Positions 49,968-61,700 are shown, counted from the stretch's first letter. The stretch is DNA of 64,000 nucleotides from Nocardioides sp. Root240 (GCF_001428825.1 NZ_LMIT01000001.1:470258-534257); one strand, 5' to 3'. The notes: generated from the letters alone by a model not told the origin. A program made the numbers and translations.

Positions 49968-50954
49968 TCAGGCACAGGGCCACGAGGTCGACTGCGTGAC
50001 CCGCTTCGCGCCGGACCTCAGCACGATCTCGGCCCGCACCAGGCCGAACTTCCGGGGCGCGAGCCGGGTCAGCAGGATGCTGGAGCGCTGCAGGGCCCGG
50101 CCCCGCAGCACGACACGACGCTGTCCGTCGGCGAAGAAGGTGATCGAGCGCGCCTTGGTGCGTGCTGCCCGGGTGAGCGTCATCAAGGTGCGGTTCTGCG
50201 CGCAGTTGCGGTGACCTGCGGTGACGAAGGGGCGTCCGTTGCCGGTGTGGGTACGACGGGTGCCGACCGGCAGGACGGCGAGGCTCGCGACCATGCTCGC
50301 CGACGACGAGCGCGCCGTGGCCGAGCCGGCCGGTACGTCGACCTCGGCCGCCAGCGCACCGATCAGCTGGTAGGTCTGCGGGGTCACCAGGCGGGTGATG
50401 CCCTTGCCGGGCACGCTCTCGACGACGAAGTCCGAATCGGTCGCCTCGACGTACAACTCGCCGCCGAACCCGCCGCGCGACGTGACGCTGCTGCGCACCA
50501 CGATCCACGAGCGCCGCGTCACGGCGACCTGGATGCCGGCGCCTCCCGTCGCGCTGTAGCGAACGGTGCAGTCGGGCGACGCCGAGGACGGGGTGGCCCG
50601 GGCCGTCGTCGTCGCCTTCACCTCGAGGCGGGTCGCACCGCGGGCGTCGCTCGACACGCGCGCCGAGGTGTCGCTGGTCCCGGCCATCTGCGTCGTGGCG
50701 TAGCGCGAGCCCGTGCGCGACATGTGGACCGTGCGCCAGCCACCGTTGACCGGCAGGTCCAGCTCGGGCTCCGCGCCCGTGCCCGGCGACGAGGTGCAGG
50801 TCGCCCCCGTCGTCCACGACATCCCACCGGAGTCGTTCGCGATCACCTTCGCGATCTCGACCGCTCCGGCCTGTGCCGACGAGCTGACGGGTTGCACGGC
50901 CAGACCTGTGGACAACGCCAGTACCGATCCGGCCACACACCAACGACGCTTCAT
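49968..50954 (-). CDS. Secreted hypothetical protein, paralogue B
   Basis: A 328-residue protein with a signal peptide (MKRRWCVAGSVLALSTGLAVQPVSSSAQA). It is a tandem paralogue of the downstream gene, with four conserved C-terminal blocks and the same STSWPCA end. The N-terminal half (GGMSWTTGATCTSSPGTG and later SRYATTQMAGTSDTS) is Gly/Thr-rich and beta-like. ATG 50954 is preferred: GGGAAGG lies seven bases upstream. The function is unknown. Duplication with sequence drift suggests surface proteins under diversification, an inference. Confidence 0.72.
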   Translation of the reverse strand: MKRRWCVAGSVLALSTGLAVQPVSSSAQAGAVEIAKVIANDSGGMSWTTGATCTSSPGTGAEPELDLPVNGGWRTVHMSRTGSRYATTQMAGTSDTSARVSSDARGATRLEVKATTTARATPSSASPDCTVRYSATGGAGIQVAVTRRSWIVVRSSVTSRGGFGGELYVEATDSDFVVESVPGKGITRLVTPQTYQLIGALAAEVDVPAGSATARSSSASMVASLAVLPVGTRRTHTGNGRPFVTAGHRNCAQNRTLMTLTRAARTKARSITFFADGQRRVVLRGRALQRSSILLTRLAPRKFGLVRAEIVLRSGAKRVTQSTSWPCA

Positions 50955-51006
50955 CACGACGCCTTCCCTTCCCTTCCACGCGGGCGCTGAACCGCCCACG
51001 CGACGA

Positions 51007-53475
51007 TCAACGCCCGCGACGCGGGTCGATGCGCCGTACGACGCGGCGCACGGCCGTGCGGACCCGAACGACCGGGCCCAGCGCCGCCACCCGGCGACCG
51101 ATCCGGCCGGCCCGGTCGCGTCCGTGCTCGACGCCGGCCCGCCACGGGACCGACGCCAGCGAGAAGCGCGCGAGCACGCGGCGCCACCACGGCGTCGCCT
51201 TGCGGATCCTCTTCAGCGCCGTGTCGACGTCGGCCCAGTAGGCACTGGCCTCCTCGTCGCTCGGCGCATCCCCGCCGTAGACGTGGCGGTCGGCGGTGTG
51301 GGCCAGCGTCACGACAGGGACGACGTCGTAGCGGTCCGCAGCGGCGTACGCGCTCTCGCGGCGGGTCGCGCCCGGCGAGGGACGGACGCCGAGGTCCCGC
51401 ATGCGGTCGGCCAGCTCGCGCCACGCCCCGGCCAGCTGAGCGGTCGGCTCCTCGGCACGCCGTCGGCGCCGTCGGCGCAGGAACTTGTAGAGGAGGATCC
51501 CCCACAGCGGCGAGGTGACCAGCAGGACCTTGAGGACGTCGAAGAGCACCGCGAGGACCGTCAGGAGCACCTCGAGCACGTCGAGGTTGCTGCGCTCACC
51601 GTCGCCCTGCTGGAGGTTGTCGTCGGCCTCCTGCGGCTCGCCGGGGATCCGCGGCGGCTGCAGCACCTGCGGCTGCGGCTCCTCGTTGGGCTTGTCGTTG
51701 GGCAGCCGGAGCTTCTTGTCCTCGGGCGGCGTCGGCTTGAAGGGCACCCAGCCGTGGTCCTTGAACTTCACCTCGGTCCAGGCGTGCACGTCCTCGCCGC
51801 GCACCTCACCGCCGCCGGCGGGCACCTCGAAGCCGATGACCACCCGGATGGGCAGGCCCATCTCCTGCCCGATCAGCGCCATCGCGGCGGCGTACTGCTC
51901 GTCGTTGCCGACCGGGTTCGCGGTCTTCGTCAGGACCGCGAGCCGGCTCGCTCCGTGGCCGGACGGGGTGAAGTCGTCGATGCCGTCGGAGTAGAAGCCG
52001 TTCGACTGGAAGGCGTCGCGCAGGAAGATGGCGAGCTCGCCGCCGGTGCCGCCGCCGAACTTGTCCTCGACCTCCCAGCGGTTGACCCGGTCGACGAGCT
52101 GCTCGGGGACGATCGCGGGTCGCGGGAGGGTGATGGAGTCGTCGGGCACCATCACCGCGATCTCCTCGTCGGAGTAGGTCGGCGGCGCCACCGCGTCGAT
52201 CTGGTAGGTCGTGCCCGACCGGACACCACCGATCTGGGCGACGGTGCCGGTCGACCGGTTGATGACCAGCTCCGAGGCAATGGTGTCGTCGGGGCTGCCG
52301 TCGCGGATGGGCGTCATCGACAGCGTCTCGCCCACGCTCGGCACCCACACCCCGGTGTACTGACCGATCGTGACCTGGCCGTGCATCGTGGCCTTGAGCT
52401 CGGTGTCGGGGTCGTTGCGGAAGCGGCGGAAGGTGCCCGAGTCGTGCACCGAGTCCGGGCCGCCCGACACGTTCCACACCACACCGTCGTAGGTGTCCAT
52501 GACGGCCAGGCGGACCAGCATCTTGCTCTCGAGTCCGGTGACCGAGAACAGCGTCGTGTCGGTGCGGACGTCGCTCTTCTTGTAGTAGCGGAACTTCGCC
52601 AGCGGGCTCGGGTAGTCGCGCGGGTCGAACGGCGGGTCGACGTGGTCGCGCAGCACCACGCGGTGGGCACTCGTGTCGCCCGCGGCGCCCAGGCCACCCG
52701 CAGCCAGGGCGGCGACGCCGACCACCGCGAGGGTGGCGCCGATGCGTCGTGCCCAGCGGACGCGGACGTCGCGCTGGGAGCGCCAGCGCAGCCAGATCAC
52801 GCCGACCGCGACGATCGCGAGCCCGCGGGCCAGCGCCGCGTCGGCACGGATGTCGCCGAACGCCGACGACAGCACCAGCACGAGGGCCAGCACCAGGCCG
52901 GCGGCGCCGGGCCAGCGCGAACGCCACAGGAGGACGGCCGCGGCCAGTCCGCCCACCAGGCCCGTCACCAGCGGCACGATCATCACGGTGCCGCTCTCGC
53001 CGAGCGGCGCGGGCAGCGTCAGCGACTCGCGCCAGGCGTCGACCAGCCCGACGACGAGGTCGTGCAGGGAGTCAGCGGTCGGGATGAACCCGTTGCGCGC
53101 CCGCCCGGGGACGACGATCGCGGAGCCGACGAGGAGGTAGAGCGCCACCGCGGCCAGGGTCGTGATCCAGGCGCCCCATCGCAGCCACGCGCCGAGCCAG
53201 GCGACCGCGACCCCGACACCGAGGCCGACGACGACCGCGACCAGCCACTGCGAGCCGCTGTAGGCCGCGCCGAGCGGCCAGGCGCAGAGCACGCCGAGGC
53301 CGAGCACGAGCGCGGTGTCGACCACCGCCAGCCACCACGGCGGCAGCTGCCGACGACCGCGCTTGCGCTGCTGGACGACCATGACCGGCGCACTGCTGCT
53401 GTTGCTGCTGTCGCGCACGGGCGGCCCGCTGGGGCGGGGGCCCAGCGGCTGGCCGGCCGGCGGGACGGTGGTCAT
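51007..53475 (-). CDS. Transglutaminase-fold membrane protein (DUF3488/TgpA-like), catalytic residues altered
   Basis: An 822-residue membrane protein. An N-terminal block of six or so membrane helices (residues 48-260) precedes an extracytoplasmic region with the transglutaminase-like domain (about 470-590), then a linker rich in Pro/Glu, one more helix (about 625-655) and a basic cytoplasmic tail. At the nucleophile position the domain reads GNDEQYAAAMALI, with Asp525 where Cys is expected; His564 (DVHAW) is kept, but the third residue is Lys580 (WVPFKPTP) rather than Asp. It may be a structural or binding module. It overlaps the DUF58 gene by four bases and ends the PFNA-like operon. Confidence 0.86.
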   Translation of the reverse strand: MTTVPPAGQPLGPRPSGPPVRDSSNSSSAPVMVVQQRKRGRRQLPPWWLAVVDTALVLGLGVLCAWPLGAAYSGSQWLVAVVVGLGVGVAVAWLGAWLRWGAWITTLAAVALYLLVGSAIVVPGRARNGFIPTADSLHDLVVGLVDAWRESLTLPAPLGESGTVMIVPLVTGLVGGLAAAVLLWRSRWPGAAGLVLALVLVLSSAFGDIRADAALARGLAIVAVGVIWLRWRSQRDVRVRWARRIGATLAVVGVAALAAGGLGAAGDTSAHRVVLRDHVDPPFDPRDYPSPLAKFRYYKKSDVRTDTTLFSVTGLESKMLVRLAVMDTYDGVVWNVSGGPDSVHDSGTFRRFRNDPDTELKATMHGQVTIGQYTGVWVPSVGETLSMTPIRDGSPDDTIASELVINRSTGTVAQIGGVRSGTTYQIDAVAPPTYSDEEIAVMVPDDSITLPRPAIVPEQLVDRVNRWEVEDKFGGGTGGELAIFLRDAFQSNGFYSDGIDDFTPSGHGASRLAVLTKTANPVGNDEQYAAAMALIGQEMGLPIRVVIGFEVPAGGGEVRGEDVHAWTEVKFKDHGWVPFKPTPPEDKKLRLPNDKPNEEPQPQVLQPPRIPGEPQEADDNLQQGDGERSNLDVLEVLLTVLAVLFDVLKVLLVTSPLWGILLYKFLRRRRRRRAEEPTAQLAGAWRELADRMRDLGVRPSPGATRRESAYAAADRYDVVPVVTLAHTADRHVYGGDAPSDEEASAYWADVDTALKRIRKATPWWRRVLARFSLASVPWRAGVEHGRDRAGRIGRRVAALGPVVRVRTAVRRVVRRIDPRRGR

Positions 53476-54758
53476 GCCGCCACCCGTCGTACGGCGATGC
53501 CGAGCTCCTCGAGCCGACCGACGGTCGCGACGCCGAGGTCGCCCAACCAGCGCACCGACGGCTCGTGGCCGACCAGGCAACGCACCGCGATCACGCGCAT
53601 GTCGACGGGGAGGTACTGCCGCGCCTTGCGCAGCTCGGTGATGCTGACGCCGGACCCGACGCAGAGCACGACGACGCTGGCGGCGAGCTCGTCGACGCTG
53701 AGGTGGCGGGCCACGTCGACGAGGTGACGGGCCTTCCAGTCGTAGGTCAGGCCGGAGAGGCCGTCGAGGAAGCGCTGGTTGCTGGTCGCCGGGATCGAGG
53801 CGTGCGAGGCGACCGCGCTGAGACGCTGGCCGTCCATGATCGCCTGGGTGCCGAGCGAGCCGGCGACCGAGATCGCGAGCTCGAACTCGTCGTCGGTGGC
53901 GTAGTCCTCCAGGCGCGAGCTGACCATCGTCAGCAGGTGCGAGCGCCGGGTCTCCTCGAACTGCCGGACCATGAGGGTGCCGGTCTTGGCACTGGACTTC
54001 CAGTGGATGTGGCGCCGGTCGTCGCCCGGGACGTAGCCGCGCAGGGCGTGGAAGGAGACGTCGTTGTCGGACACCTTCGGCACCGTGCGGCCCTCGAGGT
54101 CGCGCACCAGGCCGGCGGCCGAACCCTCGACCCGCAGGGTCTTGGGGTGCACGTAGAGCATGTCGAGGTCGCTGAGCCGGCGCTCGCGGCGCAGCAGGCC
54201 CAGCGGGTCGGACCGGACCGCGATGACCGGACCCACGTCGAGCACCGCACGGTGCGCGGTCGGGATCGCGAAGAGCTCCTCGTGCATCGCACCAGGCGCA
54301 AGCGCGGGCAGGTCGAAGGCGGCCTTGCCCGCCCCGACCGGGAACTCCACGACGAGCGGTCGCGAACGACGGCCGGTCGGGTTGGACAGGGTGAGGTAGC
54401 CGTTGGCCCGCTCCCCCACGATCACCCGGTCGCGCGCCAGGTCGAGGCGCGCGGACAGCGGCTGCCGGCCGACCACGAAGAGCACCGCCAGCAGCAGCAC
54501 CACCAGCAGGAAGACACCCCCGACGACCAGCTCGCCCCAGTGCAGGGCCGGTCCGGCGACCACCAGCGCGATCGCCAGCAGCGCAACCACCCAGCCCGCG
54601 GGCGTGACGGTCTCGGTGACCGGCGCCAGCGCGGACCGCAGCCGCTGGGTACGGGTGCCGACCTTGTCGCGCAGCGAGCCGGTGACCGCCTGGCGGCGCC
54701 GGGAGAGGTCGGTGAGCGTCCGGCGGAGGCCGGACGCCCAGGAGCGGGGGTCCTTCAT
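53472..54758 (-). CDS. DUF58 domain protein of the PFNA-like cluster
   Basis: A 428-residue protein. Two membrane helices (about residues 53-95) come first. The DUF58 signature lies in GYVPGDDRRHIHWKSSAKTGTLMVRQFEETR (about 250-280), after which a von Willebrand A-like part runs to the C terminus. DUF58 proteins act with MoxR ATPases, probably in metal-dependent assembly. It is in ATGA overlap with both neighbours, moxR upstream and the transglutaminase-fold gene downstream. The exact partner protein is unknown. Confidence 0.9.
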   Translation of the reverse strand: MKDPRSWASGLRRTLTDLSRRRQAVTGSLRDKVGTRTQRLRSALAPVTETVTPAGWVVALLAIALVVAGPALHWGELVVGGVFLLVVLLLAVLFVVGRQPLSARLDLARDRVIVGERANGYLTLSNPTGRRSRPLVVEFPVGAGKAAFDLPALAPGAMHEELFAIPTAHRAVLDVGPVIAVRSDPLGLLRRERRLSDLDMLYVHPKTLRVEGSAAGLVRDLEGRTVPKVSDNDVSFHALRGYVPGDDRRHIHWKSSAKTGTLMVRQFEETRRSHLLTMVSSRLEDYATDDEFELAISVAGSLGTQAIMDGQRLSAVASHASIPATSNQRFLDGLSGLTYDWKARHLVDVARHLSVDELAASVVVLCVGSGVSITELRKARQYLPVDMRVIAVRCLVGHEPSVRWLGDLGVATVGRLEELGIAVRRVAA

Positions 54759-55726
54759 CGTGCGGCGGGCTCCAGCGGGACGGAGATCCGCTCGAGGACG
54801 CGGCGCACGACGTCCTCGGTCGTCGTACCGCGGAAGTCCTCCTCGGGGTCGAGGACCATGCGGTGCGCGAGCACGGGGACGGCGAGCGTCTTCACGTCGT
54901 CGGGCACGACGTAGTTGCGGCCGTACGACGCCGCCCAGGCCCGGGCGGCGCGCACCAGCGCGAGGCCGGCCCGGACGCTCGTGCCGAGGACGACCTCGGA
55001 GGCGTTGCGGGTCTCCTCGGTGATGCTGGCGACGTACTCGTAGATCGCGGGCTCGACGTGGACCTGCTGGGCGAGCGAGATCAGGTGCAGCACGTTGTCG
55101 CCGCTGATGATCGGGTTGAGGACCGTGGCGGCCTTGCCCTTCGGCGCGTTGGTGAGGATCTGCACCGTGTTCTCGTGGTCCGGGTAGCCCAGCGTCGCCT
55201 TGATCAGGAAGCGGTCGAGCTGCGCCTCCGGGAGGCGGTAGGTGCCGGCCTGCTCGATCGGGTTCTGGGTCGCGATCACGATGAACGGTTGGCCCACCAT
55301 GTGGGTGACGCCGTCGACGGTGACCTGGCTCTCCTCCATGACCTCGAGCAGGGCCGACTGGGTCTTCGGCGAGGCCCGGTTGATCTCGTCGGCGAGGACC
55401 ACGTTGGAGAAGATCGGGCCCTTGTGGAACTCGAACTCCTGGCTGCGCTGGTCGAAGATCGTCACGCCGGTGACGTCGCTCGGCAGCAGGTCCGGCGTGA
55501 ACTGGATCCGGTGGTGGTCGCCCTGGATCGTCTGGGCGATCGCCCGCGCCAGCGAGGTCTTGCCCGTGCCCGGGTAGTCCTCGAGGAGGAGGTGCCCCTC
55601 CGCGAGGAGGGTGACGAAAGCGAGCCGGACGACCTCGGTCTTGCCGACGATGGCCTGCTCGACGTTGGCGACGAGCTGGGCGAAGGTCTGCGAGAACCAC
55701 TCGGTCTGTTCGGTGCTGAGCGACAT
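54755..55726 (-). CDS. MoxR family AAA+ ATPase
   Basis: A 323-residue AAA+ ATPase. Walker A is LEDYPGTGKTSLARA (49-63); Walker B VVLADEINRASPKTQSALLEVM holds Asp113-Glu114; sensor 1 is ATQNPIEQAGTYRLPEAQLDRFL. MoxR proteins act as chaperone-like remodelers for the DUF58/vWA partners encoded beside them. The ATG at 55726 has AAAGGA six bases upstream. Forty-four bases separate it from the giant Ig/FN3 gene, the only real gap in this operon, so an internal promoter is possible. Confidence 0.94.
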   Translation of the reverse strand: MSLSTEQTEWFSQTFAQLVANVEQAIVGKTEVVRLAFVTLLAEGHLLLEDYPGTGKTSLARAIAQTIQGDHHRIQFTPDLLPSDVTGVTIFDQRSQEFEFHKGPIFSNVVLADEINRASPKTQSALLEVMEESQVTVDGVTHMVGQPFIVIATQNPIEQAGTYRLPEAQLDRFLIKATLGYPDHENTVQILTNAPKGKAATVLNPIISGDNVLHLISLAQQVHVEPAIYEYVASITEETRNASEVVLGTSVRAGLALVRAARAWAASYGRNYVVPDDVKTLAVPVLAHRMVLDPEEDFRGTTTEDVVRRVLERISVPLEPAAR

Positions 55727-55770
55727 GGATGTCCTTTCGGTGGAGCGAGGAGCGCGGAGGCGGAGGGGCG

Positions 55771-58700
55771 CTACCGCGAGTCGGAGGCGAAGACGCCGCT
55801 CGCGTTGACGGTCACGGAACCGGATCCGGTGAACTTGCAGTCGTTGGAGCCGCCGACGTAGACGTCGAAGTTCTCCTTGACCCCCGGGTTCATCACCGGA
55901 CACTTCGACGGGTCCACGGCGGCGGGGCCGGCGAGCGAGACCCCCAGCGGCTGCTCACTGTGCGGGAAGCCGCGGCCCTCGACGTAGATCGTGCACTGCT
56001 GCCCGGCGCCGAGGCTTCCGCAGCCGTCGTTCCTGCCGAAGGACACCGTCAGGGTTTTCGGCATCGACGTGCCGGAGAGCGGGATGACCTCGCTGTACTG
56101 CCGGTCGCCGGAGGCCTCGGACACCGTGCGCACGTAGACGGTGCTCGACGCGCCTCCCTCGCCCACCTCGGCCGAGTAGGTGTCGCCGGACCTGTGGTCG
56201 GTCCAGCCGTCGACCCCGTTGGGGCTCCACTGGACGCCGGTGACCTTCTTGCCGTTGGCATCGCCCGCGTAGATCCGGAACGAGATGTGGTACCAGTCGT
56301 AGCTGCTGGTCGGAGATGCCGTCGGCGTCCCCGGCTTCCCCCAGGTCCTGATGTCGTAGAGCGAGCTCTCCTGGCCGTCCACCGGCCTCCCGTTGTTGCT
56401 GGTCACCGCCCAGACGCGGACCGAGTGCGGGTCGTTGTCGCCGAAGTCGACGGGCGCACCGCCGGGACCGGGGGCACTGCCGAAGTTGTGGACCGCGCCG
56501 TTCTCGGTCTGCACGGCGTAGTGATCGATCGGCAGGCCGCCGTCGTCGGCGGGCGGGTTCCAGCCGATCAGCGCGATCCCGTCGTCGGGCGACTCCTGGG
56601 CGACCTCGAGGCCCTGGACCGGTCCGGCCTTGGTCCATGGCCGGCCGGTCACCGACGGGCTGTCCTTGCTGACGCCCGCGTCGTTCTGGGCCGCGACCGT
56701 GAAGGTGAAGTTCCGGCCCTTCACGATGCCGTTGCTCTCGTCGAACTGCTTCGAGGTCTCGTCCGGCTGGGCGTAGAACGTCGACGACGAGCAGCCGGAG
56801 CAGTGGATGACGTAGCGCGTGATCGCGTTGCCGTTGGTCTGCGGCTGCGACCAGCTGGACCAGTCGATCTTGATCCAGGCCCGCGAGTTGAAGCTGTCGG
56901 CCTCGCTGGCCGTCAGGCCGGGCTTGGTGCCGGAGGGCAGCGGGACGCCGAAGGGCGCCACCGCGCGCGACGGACCCGAGAACTCGCGCTTCGGCTCGAC
57001 CAGGTTGACCGCCCGGATCTCGAAGGCGTAGGACGTGCCGTTGGACAGCCCCGTGATCGTGTGGGAGGTCTGGTTGCCGTCGGCCTCCCAGACGTGGGTG
57101 CTGCCCGCCTCCTTGATCTCGTAGGTAAGGATCTCGGAGCCCTCGTTGTGGGGCGGGGTCCACCGCAGCGTCAGCTGGCCGTCCATCTTGGAGCCGGTCG
57201 GCTTCGACTCGACCACGATCGTCGGCGCGGCCATCACGTCGGGCGCCTCGTTGGGGGTGATCTCCTCCGACGCGGGGCTCTCGTCGCCCCAGCCCTCGGA
57301 GTTCTCGGCCCGCACCGTGAAGGTGTACGTGTCGCCCGGCGTGAGCCCGTCGAGCCGGCAGGTGGTCCGCGGGCAGGACTGCTTGAAGCCGTGCGAGCCC
57401 TCGACCTCGTAGCCCTTGATCGGGGCACCGTTGGCGCTCGGCTCGACCCACGACAGCACCGCCGACGACGCCTCGACGGTCGAGAGCGTGGGCTGGGCCG
57501 GCGCGTCGGGGACATCCATGACGGTGACGTTGATGCGTGCCGTGACGTCGCGGCTCGCGTCGCCCGAGGCGTCCGAGACGGTGACCTTGATGGTGGAGGT
57601 GCCGGTGTCGGTCGGCGTGAAGGACACCTTCGACCCGTGCGCCTTGAGGCCCCGCAGCTTGCCGTTGCCCTCGATCAGCGGGTTCTTCGCCTCGATCGTC
57701 GGGTCGGGGTAGCGGTTGACCGCGGACTCCGCGAGGTCGACCGTGGTCTCCTCGCCCTCGTCGGCGGCGACGTTGAGGACGGGGATCTGCAGCACCGGGA
57801 TGTCGCTGCCGACGATCCGGGCGCTCACCACGGCGGTGGCCGTGCCGCCGTGGCCGTCATCGGCCGCCACCTCGACGTCGAGCACCTCGCCGACCTTGGC
57901 GCCGGAGGCCTCGATCGACAGGGTGTGGCCCTCGCCGTCGATCTTGGCGTCCAATCCGTCGGGCGCGGAGGTGATGGAGTACGTCATCGAGGCGAGGTCG
58001 TCGTCGTTGGCGTCGCGGGTCAGGCCCTCGAGGTCCACCTCGGCGCCGTCGCCCTCGGCGGTCACGTCGACCGCGGCGTCGCGCATCGTGGGGGCGACGT
58101 TGCCGACCGGCTTGATGTCGATCGGGATCGTCAGCAGCGAGCTCAGCGCGCCGTTCTCCCCGAGCGAGCGTCCGTCGGTGACGGTGACGCTGACCGACGC
58201 GGGCCCGACCCGGCCGCGGGCCGGGGTGAACTCGAGCGAGGTGGGCTCGCCCGGCACGTTGTCGACCGAGCCGTAGATCGAGGTCGGGAACGGGTCGGGG
58301 ACGATCAGCGGCTGCCGCCCGGCGCGCGTGATCACCAGGTCGGCGAGGTCGAAGACGATCGGCTCACCGGCCGTGGCCTCGACGGGGATCTTGTCCTCGT
58401 CGGTCGTCAGCTGCGGCGGCACGTTGTCGGTGCCGGTGACGTAGATGACGCCGTACGTCGACGCGGACTCCTTGTCCGCGTCGTCGAGCTTGTAGAGCAC
58501 GACCTGGTCCTGGGCCTTGAGCTCGACCCGCACGGTCGTGTCGCCCTCGACGACCTTGCAGTCGCCGCCCTTGCCGGCGTCGCAGCCGGTGACGTGCAGG
58601 TCGGCCTTGGCGCCGTCGAAGTCGAGGTCGTTGTCGAGGACGGGGATCTCCACGCTCTCCCCCGGGTCGCGACCGATGATGTCGCCGAGCTCGGCCACGT

Positions 58701-61700
58701 CGTCGCGGGCCACCGGGGAGTAGAAGGGCGCGTCACGGCTCGCCACGATCTTCAGGATCGCGCTGTCACGGGCGCCCGCGGCGTCCTCGATGGTGTAGCC
58801 GACATTGATCGGCGTGCTGCCCTGCTCCGGGGCGTTGCCGACCCGGACCTCGACGAAGCCGTTCTCGTGGTTCGCCTTCTGGTTGGCGTTGAGCTCCTCG
58901 ATGCGCAGCGGGTCGTCATCGGGGTCGACGTCGTTGGTGAGCACGTCGTAGGCGATGGTCCGGTTGGGCTGCACCAGCACCGTGTCGTCGAGCGCGACCG
59001 GGGGCTGGTTGACCTCCTCCTCCGGCACGACGCCGACGCGGACCTCCGCGACGCCGGTGGCGCCGTACTTGTCCTGCACGCGGACCTGGAAGAAGTCGGT
59101 GCCGGCCTTGCCCTCGAAGGCCTCGTAGCGGATCCAGTCGACGCCGGTGTCGAGGATCCGGCCGAGCGAGGGCGCGGAGAGGAAGCTGTGGAAGGCCACC
59201 GAGTCGCCGTCGGGGTCGGCGCCGACGAGGTCGACGGAGATCACCTTCGGGCGACCCGTGATGACCCGGTCGATGATCGGCTGCGGCAGCGGCGCGTGGT
59301 TGTTGCGGGCGGAGTCCTCGACCACGAAGATGCTGACCTCGGCCGAGGCCCGCAGGCCGTCGGCGTCGCGCTCGCCGTAGACGACCGAGTAGTTGCCGGG
59401 CTTGTCGGGGGCACGCAGCCGCAGCGAGTCGCCGGCGACCCAGATGTCGAGGTCCTGGTCCTCGAGGTCGAGGTCGTCCTGGATCAGCCGCGGCTTGCCG
59501 CCGTCGGGGTCCGAGTCGTTGGCGAGCACCGGGATCGTGGTCACCGACCCGGCCCGCACCGTCACCTGGTCCTTGTTGGCGACGGGCGGCCGGTTGGCCT
59601 GACTGTTGGGCCGCTGGGAGATCACCAGCTGGCCGGTGGTCGGGCTGCGGCCGTCGGAGACGAGGTACTCGACGGTCACCGGCTCGGAGAGGTCGTCGGT
59701 CAGGCTGACCACGGCGAGCCGCTTGTCGACCAGCGAGACCTTGACGCCGGCGCCGACGGGCCGGTCGATCCGCTTCACGACGAGCACGTCGCCGTCGGGG
59801 TCGAGGTCGTTGAGCAGCAGGTCGGCCTGCGCCGTGGCGCCCGGGGAGACGACCACCTTGTCGCGCACCGCGACCGGCGGCCGGTTGTTCTTGGGCGGCG
59901 ACTCGATGTCGAGGCGCACCTGGGCGGTGGCCGTCGCGGACGAGTTGTAGGCGGCGTACTCGAGGTAGTACGGCTTGGCACGGGTCGCCTTGAAGGTGAA
60001 GGTGCCCGACTCGAGGTCCTTCGAGATCTCGGTGCCGGCGGCGTCCCCGACCACGCGCACGCTCTTGAGCGTCAGCTCGCGTCCCTCGGGGTTGCGGTCG
60101 TTGGCCAGTGGCTGCACGACGACCTGGGTGTTCGCGACGCCGGAGCTCAGGTCCGGCACCAGCTCGGGCGGCGCGGTCTCGCCGACCACGTTGACCTTGA
60201 GCTTGCCGACGTAGTCGTCGTAGCCGTCGTTGATCGTGTACTCGATCTCCGAGACCGACGGGACGACCCCGGTGTCGGTGAAGGTGATCGTGCCGTCGGG
60301 GCGGTACTCCACGCCGCCGCCGCGCGCCCGCGCGTCGAGCAGGGTGAGGTCGTCGCCCTCCTTGTCGTAGAAGTCGGCGAGCAGGTAGTAGCTCGACGTC
60401 GCCCTCCGGGTGACCGTGAGCTCCTGCGCCTGCTTGCGGTCGTCCATCAACCTCGGCGCGGTGTGCTCGCCGTTGCCGATGATCTTCAGCCGCACGGTGG
60501 CATAGGGCTTGTCGCTGACCCGCCCGTCGGTGACGTAGTAGCGGATGACGGCGACGCCGCGGTCCTCGGCCTTGACGGCGACCTGCAGCTGGGTGCCACC
60601 GCCGACGATCTTCACCTCGACGTCCGGTCCGCTCATGACCTCCTGCCGGACGATCCGGATGATGTCGCCGTCCGGGTCGTGGTCGTTGAGCGCGACCACG
60701 GGCAGCACCGTCGACCGGCCGGGCCGGGCGCCGAGCTCGTCGTCGTTGGGCTCCGGCGGACGGTTCTCCTGGTCGGGGATCTCCTCGGTCGTCTTCTTCA
60801 GCTTGGACTTGTTCTCGTTCTTCGGCTCGACCTGGGGCCAGTTGTCGGCCTTGGCCTTGCCGGGGTTCTGGACCACCCAGGCGTCACCCGTACGGACGTC
60901 GTTCAGCACCACGACCTCGCGGTTGACGCGGAACCTCAGGTCCGCACCCTCCTGCATGTGCTGGATCGGGTCCGGGTCGTCGTCGTTGTCGTCGGCGCAG
61001 TCGCGGAGGTAGTTGTGCGGGGAGGAGGGGTCCGACCAGGCGGAGTACACGCACTGGGCGCCACTGAGGTAGACCGGAGGGGCGGGCGTGCCGTTGACGT
61101 CGCCCTCACTGATCCGCTCGAGGTGCCCGCCGTCGAGGTCGGCGGCGTAGAGGCCGTCGTTGGTCGCGATGCTGACCACTGAGCGCTCGTCGGACGGCTC
61201 CTGGACGCGGACGCTCGTCGGGTCCGCGGCGTCGACCGGGATCGGGTCGGCGTCGGGGACGTAGAGCTCGGTCGTGGTGGCGGCGAAGAGCACCGGCTCC
61301 TCGCCCACGACGGTCAGCTGGAGCTGCTTCTCGTCGCGGCCGATGTCGCCGTCGGCGAGGTCGACCGTGTCACCGGAGGACACCTCCTCGCCGTCGGGGG
61401 TGAAGGGCGTCGCCCCGCCGTCGCGGTCGAGGACCCAGGCCCGGCCGTCGGTGCCGACCGCTGCGGTCACCGCGTCGGAGGCGACCGGCTCGGTCGCGTC
61501 GGCCGAGAAGCTGCTGAAGCTGCTCTCCGGACGCACCCAGGCCTTGCCGCTGCGCGGGTCGACGACGACGAAGGTGTCACCGCCGTGGGCGACCACGGCA
61601 CCGGTGGGCAGCGAGGTCGCCTCGCCGGCGCTCGCCATCGCGACGTCGACCGCCTTGACCCCGCGCTCGGACGTCTGGTCGTCGAGGTAGACGCTCGTGG

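Noticed and set aside
55729..61182. A very long open frame on the plus strand opposite the giant Ig/FN3 gene
   Set aside because: It is a by-product of high GC at third positions. Its translation is rich in Arg, Val, Asp and Gly without domain sense, while the minus-strand frame gives clear Ig and FN3 repeats.
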